From: Gaiellasilicea sp963705515
GTDB lineage: Bacteria; Actinomycetota; Thermoleophilia; Gaiellales; Gaiellaceae
Direction: 5' to 3'
NCBI GenBank assembly: GCA_963705515.1
Contig: CAVPJV010000009.1
Location: forward strand, 558,001 to 622,000
Length of the DNA: 64,000 nucleotides
Shown: one piece after another, positions 46,089 through 58,200 of the stretch
How the letters are laid out: each line of letters opens with the position of its first letter
Position numbering within the stretch: the first letter of the stretch is position 1
Position numbers and translations under genes: made by a program
Notes under the pieces: model-generated
Database searches by the model: none
The model's input: only the letters and a program-made list of their open reading frames with translations
Told to the model about the DNA's origin: nothing

Positions 46089-47756
46089 TCAAAACACGGG
46101 CGTCTCGCGCCAGGTGCCCCAGACCTCTCGCCAGGCGTCGCACATCTCGCCCATGGTCACGTAGTCGCGGGCGGCGTCGAGGATCGTCGGCATCAGGTTG
46201 ACGTCGTCGCGGGCCGAGGCTTGCTTCAAGGCTGCGAGCCGCTGTTCGACCTTGGCCGAGTCGCGCCGGCCCTTCAACGCGGTCACGCGCTCGATCTGCT
46301 GCGTCTCGAGCGCGGCGTCGATCTTGAGGATCTCGAGCGGCGCTTCGTCCGCGAGCTCGTAGCGGTTGACACCGACCACGACCCGCTCGCCGCGCTCGAC
46401 CTCCTCCTGATAGCGAAATGCCGAATCTGCTATCTCTCTTTGCGGGAAGTTCTGTTTGATCGCCTCCACCATCCCGCCCAGCTTCTCGATCCGCTCGAAG
46501 TACTCGTACGCCTGCGCCTCGATCCTGTTCGTCAGCTCCTCGACGTAATAGGAGCCCCCGAGCGGATCGATCGTGTTCACGACCCCGGTCTCGTGCGCGA
46601 TCACCTGCTGCGTCCGCAGCGCGATCCGAACCGCGTCCTCGGTCGGCAGCGCCAGCGCCTCGTCGAACGAGTTCGTGTGCAGGCTCTGCGTCCCCCCCAG
46701 CACCGCCGCCAACGCCTCGATCGCCGTGCGGACGATGTTCACCTCCGGCTGCTGCGCCGTCAACGAGACGCCCGCCGTCTGGGTGTGGAACCGCATCAGC
46801 CAGGAGCGCGGGTTGCGGGCGCCGAAACGATCACGCAGCTCGCGCGCCCAGATCCGCCGCGCGGCCCGGTACTTCGCGATCTCCTCGAAGAAGTCCAGAT
46901 GCGCGTTGAAGAAGAAACTCAGCCGCGGCGCGAACTCGTCCACATCGAGCCCCCGCTCGACCGCCCACTCAACGTAGGTGAAGCCGTCCTGAAGGGTGAA
47001 CGCGAGCTCCTGCGCCGCCGTCGACCCGGCCTCGCGGATGTGGTAGCCCGAGATCGAGATCGGATGCCACTTCGGCAGCTCCCGCGAGCAGTACTCGACC
47101 ATGTCGGTGACCAGCCGCATCGAGGGCTCTGGCGGGAAGATGTACTCCTTCTGCGCGATGTACTCCTTCAGGATGTCCGTCTGGATCGTCCCGCGCAGCT
47201 GCTCAGCCGGCACACCCTGCTCCTCCCCCACCGCGATATAGAACGCGAGCAGGATCGCCGCCGGTGAGTTGATCGTCATCGACGTCGAGACATCCCCGAG
47301 CGGAATCCCACGGAAGAGCGTCTCCATGTCCTCGAGCGAATCGATCGCCACCCCCTCACGCCCGACCTCACCCTCCGAACGCGGGTGATCGGAGTCGTAG
47401 CCCATCAACGTCGGCATGTCGAACGCCGTCGAGAGCCCGGTCTGGCCGTGATCGAGCAGGTAGCGGAAGCGCTCGTTCGTCTCCACCGCCGTGCCGAAGC
47501 CGGCGAACTGCCGCATCGTCCAGAGCTTGCCCCGATACATCGACGGATAGACACCGCGCGTGAACGGAAACACCCCCGGATAACCCAGGTCACGGTCGTA
47601 ATCGACGCTGACCGTGTCGGGCGTGACGAGCGGATCGTTCTCGAGCCCCGAGATCGTCGAGAACAACTCACCCTGCCGCTCCGGGGTGCGGTCGTACAGC
47701 TCCTCACGCCACGCGCCGGTGGCGTCCAGCGAGCCGCGGTCCTCGGTGGTCGCCAT
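46089..47756 (-). CDS. Acyl-CoA mutase large subunit, isobutyryl-CoA mutase-like
   Basis: 555 residues, the TIM-barrel substrate-binding subunit of a B12-dependent acyl-CoA mutase, without a B12 domain (normal for IcmA at about 566 residues). Active-site positions that separate subfamilies read Phe84 (TMRQFAGFG) and Gln202 (KEYIAQKEYI). Methylmalonyl-CoA mutases have Tyr89/Arg207, isobutyryl-CoA mutases Phe/Gln, 2-hydroxyisobutyryl-CoA mutases Ile/Gln; the 118-residue spacing matches. So isobutyryl/n-butyryl-CoA interconversion is more likely than methylmalonyl-CoA. The B12 subunit is at 43607. A TAGAAT box 8 nt upstream suggests leaderless transcription. Confidence 0.92.
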   Translation of the reverse strand: MATTEDRGSLDATGAWREELYDRTPERQGELFSTISGLENDPLVTPDTVSVDYDRDLGYPGVFPFTRGVYPSMYRGKLWTMRQFAGFGTAVETNERFRYLLDHGQTGLSTAFDMPTLMGYDSDHPRSEGEVGREGVAIDSLEDMETLFRGIPLGDVSTSMTINSPAAILLAFYIAVGEEQGVPAEQLRGTIQTDILKEYIAQKEYIFPPEPSMRLVTDMVEYCSRELPKWHPISISGYHIREAGSTAAQELAFTLQDGFTYVEWAVERGLDVDEFAPRLSFFFNAHLDFFEEIAKYRAARRIWARELRDRFGARNPRSWLMRFHTQTAGVSLTAQQPEVNIVRTAIEALAAVLGGTQSLHTNSFDEALALPTEDAVRIALRTQQVIAHETGVVNTIDPLGGSYYVEELTNRIEAQAYEYFERIEKLGGMVEAIKQNFPQREIADSAFRYQEEVERGERVVVGVNRYELADEAPLEILKIDAALETQQIERVTALKGRRDSAKVEQRLAALKQASARDDVNLMPTILDAARDYVTMGEMCDAWREVWGTWRETPVF

Positions 47757-47764
47757 CGCCGGAC

Positions 47765-47770
47765 ATTCTA
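47765..47770 (-). promoter_or_regulatory. Candidate -10 of the mutase gene (leaderless)
   Basis: The minus strand reads TAGAAT, ending 8 nt before the ATG at 47756. Confidence 0.45.
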
Positions 47771-47819
47771 GGCGAGGCCGCCTCTTCAGTCCGGACGCAA
47801 TTCGGCCGATGAACGGACG

Positions 47820-48971
47820 ATGCGGTCTCTTGTCGCCACATTCCTGTGCGCCCTCGTACTCGCCTGCCTTGCCGGGACGGCAGCGGCTGCGCGGCCGACG
47901 GAGAGCGAGGCGCTGTTCCGAGTCGTCGCGATGCTCGTCGGCTCGGAGCCCGGGCCTGCCATCCCCGTCGTCGAGGAAGGCTCGGCGCACTATCGAGCGC
48001 GGAGAGCGGCGCTGGCAGTCCGGGGCTACTCCGCCTCCGCCCGGGCACACGACGCAGCCGTGCTCGACGCGCTCGGCATCGCCGCGACGCCGAAGACACT
48101 GGCGGCCGCGGTCGTCGCGTCTCAGCGGCAGGTCGCGCTGTACGACGCCCGAACGCACCGCGTCCACCTGCTTCGGGACGCGCCCGATCAGAAGGCGGCG
48201 ATCGCACGAGCGTTCGTGAGCGGGCTCCAGAACCGGCAGTACGGGCTCGGACGTGCCGCTGTCACAGAACGCGACGCGCGGCTGGCGGAGCTCGCCGCCG
48301 GACAGGGCCATGCGGCGCTCGTCGCCGCACGCCTCGGCCGGGTCCCGGCAGCGCCGGCCCGCGGCAGCCGCCTCGAGCGCTTCGTCGCGCTCGAGAGCTC
48401 GTTCACCGCGTCGGTCGGGCTGCGGTTCGCCGCGACGCTCCAGAATCTGGGCGGGCGCCGTGCAGTGGCGACCGCGCTTACGCGCCGCCCGGAGTCGACG
48501 GAGCAGATCTTCCACATCGACAAGTTCCTCGAGCGCGAGCAACCGGCGGCGATCCCACTCCCGGCGGAAGCGGCCGGCCTGCGGCGCGTGAGCGTCGGCA
48601 CCTTCGGCGAGCTCGACGTCCGCACCCTGCTCGCCGTCGTCGGCGCACCCGCCGTCGACGCGACGGGCACCGGCTGGGCCGGCGGTCGGACCGCGATCTA
48701 CCGCGGCGACGTCTCCGAGGCAACGGTCGTCGCGCTCGCCTGGGACAGCGCACGCGACGCCGAGCAGTGGGCCGCAGCGGTGCCCGTCTATCTGGCACGC
48801 GCATTCGGCGCGTCGGCCACACCCGCTTCCCCGTGCGCGGCGACATCGTGCTGGCAGGTCGGCGAGCGCAGCGTCGCCTTCGACCGCTCGGGCACGCGGA
48901 CGTCGCTCGTGATCGCCGAGAGCGCCGACGCTGCCGCCTCGATCGCTCGCGCGACCCTCGAGCAACCCTAA
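47820..48971 (+). CDS. Secreted protein of unknown function
   Basis: 383 residues with a signal peptide (LVATFLCALVLACLAGTAAA, cleaved near residue 23). The mature part is alanine-rich and mostly helical. It has a HRVHLLRD segment and a late C-x4-C pair (CAATSCW, near residue 340), followed by strands such as GTRTSLVIAESAD. No known domain is recognised. It is divergent from the mutase gene. Two hairpins follow it before the giant surface-protein gene, so it is probably monocistronic. Confidence 0.7.
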   Translation: MRSLVATFLCALVLACLAGTAAAARPTESEALFRVVAMLVGSEPGPAIPVVEEGSAHYRARRAALAVRGYSASARAHDAAVLDALGIAATPKTLAAAVVASQRQVALYDARTHRVHLLRDAPDQKAAIARAFVSGLQNRQYGLGRAAVTERDARLAELAAGQGHAALVAARLGRVPAAPARGSRLERFVALESSFTASVGLRFAATLQNLGGRRAVATALTRRPESTEQIFHIDKFLEREQPAAIPLPAEAAGLRRVSVGTFGELDVRTLLAVVGAPAVDATGTGWAGGRTAIYRGDVSEATVVALAWDSARDAEQWAAAVPVYLARAFGASATPASPCAATSCWQVGERSVAFDRSGTRTSLVIAESADAAASIARATLEQP

Positions 48972-49032
48972 AGCTCGACTTCGACTTGAGGTTGAGGTAA
49001 CTGATGCCTCCACGCCTCGCCGAATCACGACC

Positions 49033-49098
49033 GCTCCGGCCTGCCCGGAGCTGACCTCACCCTTCCGGGTGATCTTCGAGCGCTTTCGGGCCTCGAAG
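49033..49098 (+). terminator. Hairpins after the 47820 gene
   Basis: A 7-bp hairpin GCTCCGG/CCGGAGC (49033-49051) and a second, CTTCGAG/CTCGAAG (49074-49098), lie in the 230-nt gap before the giant gene. No T-tract is present. They may end the upstream transcript or belong to the leader of the next one. Confidence 0.4.
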
Positions 49099-49169
49099 TC
49101 CGCGTTCCGCTCAAGTCCCTCGCGCCGCAAGACGATTGAACACGCAGCGGCAAGCGGTTTCGGCCGCTC

Positions 49170-49197
49170 TTGACGGGTTCGACTGAAGGCGGAATAC
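49170..49197 (+). promoter_or_regulatory. Candidate promoter of the giant surface-protein gene
   Basis: TTGACG (49170-49175), 16 nt, then GAATAC (49192-49197), 4 nt before the GTG start. This is the most complete -35/-10 pair in the window and would give an almost leaderless message. Confidence 0.45.
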
Positions 49198-49201
49198 CGA
49201 C

Positions 49202-52200
49202 GTGGCGAAGAACGATCTACTGCGGCCTTGGGAGCACCCTGCCCTTGCGGGGCAGCTTCGCCTGCGCCTAGTGCTTGCGCTCGTCGCAGTCGCAGTCGCC
49301 GCCGCGGCGGGCGTGGTCCTCCTCGCCGGCGACGGCGGGAACGGGCCGAAGGAGGCCGCGTTCCTCCGGGATGCACTCGGCGCACGCGATGCTGCGGCGC
49401 CGCTCGTCCGCACGCCCGCCCCCGGTGTACGCGTCCGCCTCCACTCCGGCGGCTACAGCGTCGCCGGCCCCGCCGGCTCCGTCGGCCTGCGCGCCGTCCA
49501 GCATGGTGGCGCGATCGTCCGCCACGCCAACGGCGTCTCGCAGACGACCGACTTCGGTAGCGCCGCCGTGGTCGTCGACGGCGAGCGGACGGAGCAGTTC
49601 CTCACCGTCTCGCGGCGGCAGGGCAAGCACACGTGGCGCTGGCAGCTCGACACCTCCCTTGTCCCGCGCGTCGGCAACGATGGCGCCGTCGTCTTCCTGA
49701 GCGACTCGAGCCGTCGCGTCGCCGGCCCCGTCCTCGCGCCCGTCCAGATCCTCGACGCCCGCGGGCGGAACGTCACACCCGAGGGCGCCCGCTGGTCGAC
49801 CGGACTCAACCGCAAGGGCTGGGAGCTGCGGCTCATGATTGACGACAGCGAGCTGCCGCTCCCGTACGTGATCGACCCGGCCGTCGTCCATCGCGCCACC
49901 ACCGTCTCGAACAACGGCACCGGCGGCGCCGCCAACATCAGCCTCACGTATCCCGCAGGAGTCGCGGCCAACGACCTCCTGATCGCGACGATCGCGGTCC
50001 GCTCGAACCCCACCGTCGCCACCCCCGCCGGCTGGGCCGCCGGCCGCGTCTCCCAGAACGGGACGAACGTCCGGCTCGTCACCTTCTACAAGGTCGCCAC
50101 CGCGAGCGAGCCCGCGTCGCAGTCGTTCACCTGGACGGGCACGCAACAGGCCGTCGGCGCGATCAGCGCCTACTACGGCATCAAGGCGAGCCTCGGCAAC
50201 GCGAACATCCTCGATGTCATGGGTGCGGCGGGCACCGGCAACTCGGCCACCGCGTCCGCGAGCTCGATCACGACGACGACGGCGAACGCGCTTATCGTCG
50301 CCTCGTTCGCGATCAACAACAACGGCACCTTCGGCGCCGTCACGGGAATGACCGAGCGCTGGGACGCCGCATCCGCGAGCGCCACGACCGCGAACCGCGC
50401 CAGCGGCGCGCAGAGCGACTCGACCCAGGTCGCCGCCGGCGCGACCGGCGCCAAGACGTCCGCACTCGGTGCCACGCGCCAGTGGGCCGCGCACCTTCAC
50501 TCGTTCGAGGTCGACGATGTCAACCCGACGGTGACGTCCACGATCGGGTCCGTCATCCGCGGAACCCTCAACCTCACCTCGACGGATTCCGACGCCGACT
50601 CTGGAATCGAAGACGTGCTCTACGAGCGCTCGCCCGCCGGAGCCGGCACGTGGACGACGGTTGGGACGAGCGCCACGTCGCCCTACTCGTTCCCCTTCGA
50701 CACGACGACGGTCGCCGACGGCTTCTACGACTTCCGGATCACCGCGACCGACTGGGCGGGGAACACGACGACGGTGACGGCCTCGACGATTCGCGTCGAC
50801 AACAGCTCTCCCGACGCGAACGTCCTCACCCTGACCCCGCTCACTGGAACAGCGAACCAGTACTGGGACACGGCTACCCGCAACCTCTATTACAACCCGA
50901 CCGTAGCCGGCACCTTCTCGCTCTCGAGCGTGCCCAGCGACGTCTCGCCCCCGATCTCGTTCGTCGGCGGCAACGGCGGCGCCAACAACAACAGCCCGCT
51001 GACGCTCAACGTCCCGGCGGGCGTCCAGCTCGGCGACCTCCTGATCGCGCAGGTCGGCTACGAGCGGACAATGGCGATCTCGGTCCCGACGCCGGCGGGG
51101 TGGACGCGCTACGTCGACCGGGACAACGGGACGATCTACGGCCAGGTGATCTTCTACCGGTGGGCGACCGCGTCCGAGCCCGCGTCGTACACGATCCCGC
51201 ACGCGTCGGGAGCGGCGAGCATCTCCGGCACGCTGCTTGCCTACCGCGGCGTCGCGTCCGTGTCGCCGGTACTGGTCAACAACGGCACCGTCGCGACCGG
51301 GACCACGCTGACGGCGCCGTCGGCGACCACGACAGCGGGCTGCGGCCGGCTGCTCGCGTTCTACGGCGTCTGGAACACCGCGACGCTGACGACGCCGGCA
51401 GGAATGACTCAGCGCGCCACGGCGATCAACACCGAGGTCGACTGGAACTCGCGCGTGCTCGCCGCCGACGAGATCCTGGGCGCCGCCGGCGCCACCGGCA
51501 CCCGCGTCTCGACCGCGACGGTCACCGACGCGAACTCGACCGGCCCCGGCTCCAACGTCTCCGAGCTCGTCGCGCTGCGACCGCTCGCCTGCGTGTCGTC
51601 GGTTCAGTACCCCACGCCCGGCCAGACCGGCTTCACCGGCGGCGGCAACACCGACACGGTCGAGCCGTACGCCGCTTCGCCCGACTACTCGTTCGGCCCG
51701 ACGAACACGGTCAGCCCCGGCGCGAAGACGATCACGATCTCCGACGAGGCCGGCAACCCGGCGCTGACGCAGTCCATCACCTTCACGCGCGACGTCGCGG
51801 CGCCGGTGACGACGGACGACACCGGCACGATCACGAACGCCTGGCGGAACGTCGACACGACGGTGACGCTGAGCCCGAGCGATGGGACGGGCGCGGGCCT
51901 CGTGCAGACCTACTACACGACGAACGGCGTCGACCCGACCACCGGCTCGCCGACGGGGACGTCGATCCTCCTCACCGCCGAGGGCACGTACACGATCAAG
52001 TACTTCTCGACCGACCGGGTCGCGAACACAGAGGCCGTCAAGACCGGCGCCGCGCAGATCCGGATCGACAAGACGAACCCGACGAGCGCGACGCTCAATG
52101 CGCTGCCGGCGGCGATCCGGAACGGCCAGTCGCTGACGGGCGGCGGCGCCGACGCGCTCTCGGGTGTCGGCTCGATCACCTATCTCTACTGCGCGGGCGC

Positions 52201-55200
52201 CGCCTGCACGCCGAGCACGGTCATCGGCTCGAGCTCCACCCCCGCCGGCGGCTACCCGGTGACGTGGAACAGCCAGCCCGCCGACGGCACGTACCGCGTC
52301 CGGGCACGCGTCTTCGACGCGGCGGGGAACCAGCTCGACTCGGCGATCCAGACGGTCACGATCGACAACACGAACCCGACCGGTGCGGTCACCGCCCCGG
52401 CCGCCGCCGCAAACGTCCGCGGCACCTCCGTCTCGGTCACCTCCAACTCGGCCGACGGCGGCTCCGGCGTCGCCAACGCCCTCTTCCAGCGCTCCCCCGC
52501 CGGCGCCGGCACCTGGACGACGATCGGCGCCGCCGACACCAGCTCCCCCTACGGCGTCACCTGGGACACCACCGCCGTCACCGACGGCCTCTACGACCTG
52601 CGCGTGATCACCACCGACAACGCCGGCAACACCTTCACCTCCGCCACGATCGCCAACGTCCGCGTCGACAACACGAACCCGACCGGTGCGGTCACCGCAC
52701 CCGCCGCGCGCCGCGAACGTCCGCGGCGCCTCCGTCTCGGTCACCTCCAACTCGGCCGACGGCGGCTCCGGCGTCGCCAACGCCCTCTTCCAGCGCTCCC
52801 CCGCCGGCGCCGGCACCTGGACGACGATCGGCGCCGCCGACACCAGCTCCCCCTACGGCGTCACCTGGGACACCACCGCCGTCACCGACGGCCTCTACGA
52901 CCTGCGCGTGATCACCACCGACAACGCCGGCAACACCTTCACCTCCGCCACGATCGCCAACGTCCGCGTCGACAACACCGTCCCGACCCAGAGCCTCGCG
53001 CTCACGGGCGTCGCGCCCGCGGGCAGCGCGTACCTGAGCGGCACCAACCTCTTCTACCGCGGCGCGGCGGCCGGGCAGCTGCGGATCCGGAACACGGTCG
53101 CCGACGGCGGCTCCGGGCCTGCTTCCTCGACGACGAGCGCGCTCGGCGGCACGTCGACCGGCTGGACGCACACGGCCGGGACGGTCTCGACGCCCGCCGG
53201 CGGCCCGTACGACTCGAACCTCTTCTCCTGGAGCGCCGGCACGACGACCTCCCCCACGGTCGACCTCCATGCCACCGACGCGGCCGGGAACAACTCGGCG
53301 ACCGCGACGCTCACGCTGCGCAACGACACGACCGCGCCGACGGGCGGCGCGCTGACCGTGAACGGCGTCGCCGCGTCCGCGGGCGGGACGACGAGCAACT
53401 CGAACGGCAGCTTCACGATCGGCGTCCGCACCGACTGGACGGAGACGGCGACCCCGACCGCCTCCGGCCTCGCGTCGTCGACGCTGACGCGCGACTCGGC
53501 CTCGTACACCAACAACGCCTGCGGCTCGTACAGCGGCAGCCCGACGACGATCGTCGGCGCGCCCGCGCAGAACCTCACCGTCGGCTGCTACCGCTACGTC
53601 CTGACCGGCACGGACAACGTGGGCAACGTCGTCTCGATCCAGACCGACGTGCTCGTGCACGGCGCCGCGACTCAGATCGTACTCACCGGCTCGACCGCGA
53701 ACCTCACCTCGGGCGCGACCCGCGTGCTCACGGCGACGGTGCGCGACGCGAACGGGAACACGGTCGTCTCGGACAACTCGACCGTGATCACCTTCGCGAA
53801 GCAGTCGGGCGCGGGCACGGTTACCGGCACCGGCACGGCGACCGCGTCCGCCGGCGTCGCGACGAAGACGATCACCGGCCAGCTCGTCGGCTCGGTGACG
53901 ATGGAGGCGACGGCCGCGGGTCTCACGACCGGCACGCTCGGCGCCTTCACCGTCGTCCACGGCGCCGCCGCCGAGATCGCACTCACGCGGGTCGACGACG
54001 AACCTCACCTCCGGCGCGACGCGGGTCCTCACTGCGACGATCCGCGACGCCGCCGGCAACACCGTCACCGCCGACAACACGACCGTCGTCACGTTCGGCA
54101 AGCAGTCCGGCGCCGGAACCGTCACCGGCACCGGCACCGCGCACCGCCGCGGCCGGCGTCGCCACCAAGACGATCACCGGCGCCCTGGTCGGCTCCGTCA
54201 CGATGGAGGCAACGGCGGCCGGGCTCACGACCGGCACGCTCGGCGCCTTCACCGTCGTCCACGGCGCCGCAGCGCAGATCGCACTCACGGGGTCGACGAC
54301 GAACCTGACCTCGGGTGCGACTCGCGTCCTGACCGCGACGATCCTCGACGCGGCGGGTAACACCGTCACCGCCGACAGCACGACCGTCGTCACATTCGGC
54401 AAGCAGTCCGGCGCGGGCACCGTCACCGGCACCGGCACCGCAACGGCAGCGAGCGGTGTCGCCACCAAGACGATCACCGGCGCCCTCGTCGGCTCCGTGA
54501 CGATGGAAGCGACCGCAGCCGGTCTCACCACCGGCACGCTCGGCGCCTTCACCGTCGTCCACGGCGCCGCCGCTCAGATCGCGCTCACCGGCGCTACGAC
54601 CAACCTCACCTCGGGCGCGACGCGCGTGTTGACAGCGACGATCCAGGACGCGGCCGGCAACACCGTCACCGCCGACAACACCACCGTCGTCACCTTCGGC
54701 AAACAGTCCGGCGCCGGCACCATCACCGGCACCGGCACCGCCACCGCCACGGCGGGCGTCGCGACCAAGACGATTACCGGCGCGCTCGTCGGACCCGTCG
54801 TCATGCAGGCCACGGCCACGGGCCTCACGACCGGGACGCTCGGTTCCTTCACGGTCGTTCACGGTGCCGCCGCGCAGATCGCGCTCTCGGGCTCGACCGC
54901 CAATCTGACCTCCGGCGCGACGCGGGTCCTGACCGCCACGATCCTGGACGCCGCCGGCAACACCGTCACCGCCGACAACACGACCGTCGTCACCTTCGGC
55001 AAGCAGTCCGGCGCCGGCACCGTCACCGGGACGGGCACCGCGACCGCCGCCGCTGGAGTCGCCACCAAGACGATCACCGGCGCTCTCGTCGGCTCGGTGA
55101 CCATGGAGGCGACTGCGGCCGGGCTCACGACCGGCACGCTCGGCGCCTTCACGGTCGTCCACGGCGCCGCAGCGCAGATCGCACTGTCGGGCTCGACCGC

Positions 55201-58200
55201 CAACCTCACCTCGGGCGCCACGCGGGTCCTCACCGCGACGATCCAGGACGCCGCCGGCAACACCGTCACCGCCGACAACACCACCGTCGTCACCTTCGGC
55301 AAGCAGTCCGGTGCCGGCACCGTCACCGGGACGGGCACCGCGACCGCGACCGCCGGCGTCGCGACCAAGACGATCACGGGAGCACTCGCCGGGTCGGTGA
55401 CAATGGAGGCCACCGGGGTCGGGCTCACCACCGGCACGCTCGGCGCCTTCACCGTCGTCCACGGCGCCGCCGCGCAGATTGCGCTCAGTGGGTCGACCGC
55501 CAACCTCACCTCCGGCGCGACGCGGGTTCTCACCGCGACGATCCAGGACGCCGCCGGCAACACCGTCACCGCCGACAACACGACCGTCGTCACCTTCGGC
55601 AAACAGTCCGGCGCCGGCACCGTCACCGGCACCGGCACCGCCACCGCCGCGGCCGGCGTCGCGACCAAGACGATCACCGGACAGCTCGTCGGCTCGGTCA
55701 CGATGGAAGCCACCTCGGCTGGGCTCACCACCGGCACCCTCGCTCCCTTCACGGTTGTCCACGGCGCAGCTGCGCAGATCGCGCTCACAGGCTCGACGGC
55801 GAACCTCACCTCGGGCGCCACCCGCTTGCTGACGGCGACGATCCAGGACGCCGCCGGCAACACCGTCACCGGCGACAGCACCACCGTCATCACCTTCGGC
55901 AAGCAGTCCGGTGCCGGCACCGTCACCGGCACCGGTACCGCGACCGCCGCCGCCGGAGTGGCGACGAAGACGGTCACCGGCGCTCTTGTCGGCTCGGTGA
56001 CGATGGAAGCGACGGCCGCCGGGCTGACCACCGGAGCCCTCGGCGCGTTCACGGTCGTTCACGGCGCCGCCGCGCAGATTGCGCTCAGTGGGTCGACCGC
56101 CAACCTGACGTCCGGCGCGACGCGGGTTCTCACCGCGACGATCCAGGACGCCGCCGGCAACACCGTCACCGCCGACAACACGCACCGTCGTCACCTTCGG
56201 CAAGCAGTCCGGCGCCGGCACCGTCACCGGCACCGGCACCGCCACCGCCGCGGCCGGCGTCGCCACCAAGACCATCACCGGCGCACTCGTCGGCCCCGTC
56301 GTCATGGAAGCCACCGCCCTGGGTCTCACCACCGACACGCTCGGCTCGTTCACGGTCGTGCACGGCGCCGCTGCGCAGATCGCGCTCTCGGGCTCGACCG
56401 CCAACCTCACCTCGGGCGCAACGCGGGTGCTGACGGCGACGATCCAGGACGCCGCCGGCAACACCGTCACGAGCGACAACAGCACCGTCATCACCTTCGC
56501 CAAGCAGTCGGGCGCCGGCACCGTCACCGGTACCGGCACCGCGACGGCGGCCAGCGGCGTCGCAACGAAGACGATCACGGGGCAACTCGTCGGCTCGGTC
56601 ACGATGGAAGCCACCGCTGCCGGCCTCACCACCGGCACCCTCGCCCCCTTCACCGTGGCGCACGGCGCCGCCGCCGACATCGTCCTCACCGGCGCCACCA
56701 CCAACCTCACCTCCGGCACCAACCGCGTCGTCACCGCCACGATCCTGGACGCCGCCGGCAACACCGTCACCGGCGACAGCAGCACCGTCGTCACCTTCGG
56801 CAAGCAGTCCGGCGCCGGCACCGTCACCGGAACGGGCACTGCAACCGCCGCCGCCGGCGTCGCGACCAAGACGATCACCGGCGCCCTCGTCGGTCCCGTC
56901 GTCATGGAGGCGACAGCCGCCGGGCTCACGACCGGCACGCTCGGCTCCTTCACCGTCGTCCACGGCGCCGCTGCTGACATCGCACTCTCCGGGTCGACCG
57001 CCAACCTCGCCTCCGGCGCCACCCGCGTCCTCACCGCCACCATCCGCGACGCCGCCGGGAACACCGTCACCAGCGACAACAGCACCGTCGTCACCTTCGG
57101 CAAGCAGTCCGGCGCCGGCACCGTCACCGGCACCGGCACCGCCATCGCCGCCAGCGGCATCGCCACGAAGACGATCACCGGCGCACTCGTCGGTCCCGTC
57201 GTCATGGAGGCCACGGCCCTCGGTCTCACGACCGGCACGCTCGGCGCCTTCACCGTCGTCCACGGCGCCGCCGCGCAGATCGCACTCAGCGGCGCCACCA
57301 CCAACCTCACCTCCGGCACGACCCGCGTCCTGACCGCGACGATCCAGGACGCCGCCGGCAACACCGTCACCAGCGACAACACCACCGTCATCACCTTCGG
57401 CAAGCAGTCCGGCGCCGGCACCGTCACCGGCACCGGCACCGCGACAGCGGCGAGTGGCGTCGCCACGAAGACGATCACCGGGCAGCTCGTCGGCTCGGTC
57501 ACGATGGAAGCCACCGCAGCCGGCCTCACCACCGGCACCCTCGGCGCCTTCACCGTCGTCCACGGCGCGGGCGCTCAGATCGCACTCAGCGGCGCCACCA
57601 CCAACCTCACCTCCGGCACGACCCGCGTCCTGACCGCGACGATCCAGGACGCGGCCGGCAACACCGTCACCAGCGACAACACCACCGTCGTCACCTTCGG
57701 CAAGCAGTCCGGCGCCGGCACCGTCACCGGCACCGGCACCGCGACCGCCGCCAGCGGTATCGCCACCAAGACGCTCACCGGCCAGCTCGTCGGCTCGGTC
57801 ACGATGGAAGCCACCGCCGCCGGCCTCACCACCGGTGCCCTCGGCGCCTTCACCGTCGTCCACGGCCCCGCCGCCGACATCGTCCTCACCGGCGCCACCA
57901 CCAACCTTGTTTCCGGTACCAGCCGCGTCCTCACCGCCACGATCCAGGACGCCGCCGGCAACACGGTCACCTCCGACAACTCGACCGTCGTCGCCTTCGC
58001 CAAGGCCTCCGGCGCGGGAACCGTGACAGGCACCGGCACCGCGACGGCAGCGAGCGGCGTCGCCACGAAGACGATCACCGGCGCCCTGGTCGGCTCCGTC
58101 ACGATGGAGGCCACCTCGATCGGTCTCACCACGGGCACCCTCGGCGCCTTCACCGTCGTCCACGGCGCCGCGGCCCAGATCGCACTCACCGGCTCGACGA

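Noticed and set aside
49100..49140. Sigma-28-like promoter (TCAAG ... GACGATTG) upstream of the giant gene
   Set aside because: Only about five of eight -10 positions match, no flagellar genes are near, and a better TTGACG/GAATAC pair lies closer to the start.
46089..49385. 1,098-codon minus-strand frame as a long fused mutase
   Set aside because: Only the part downstream of the ATG at 47756 is mutase; the upstream part is low-complexity antisense of the 47820 gene.
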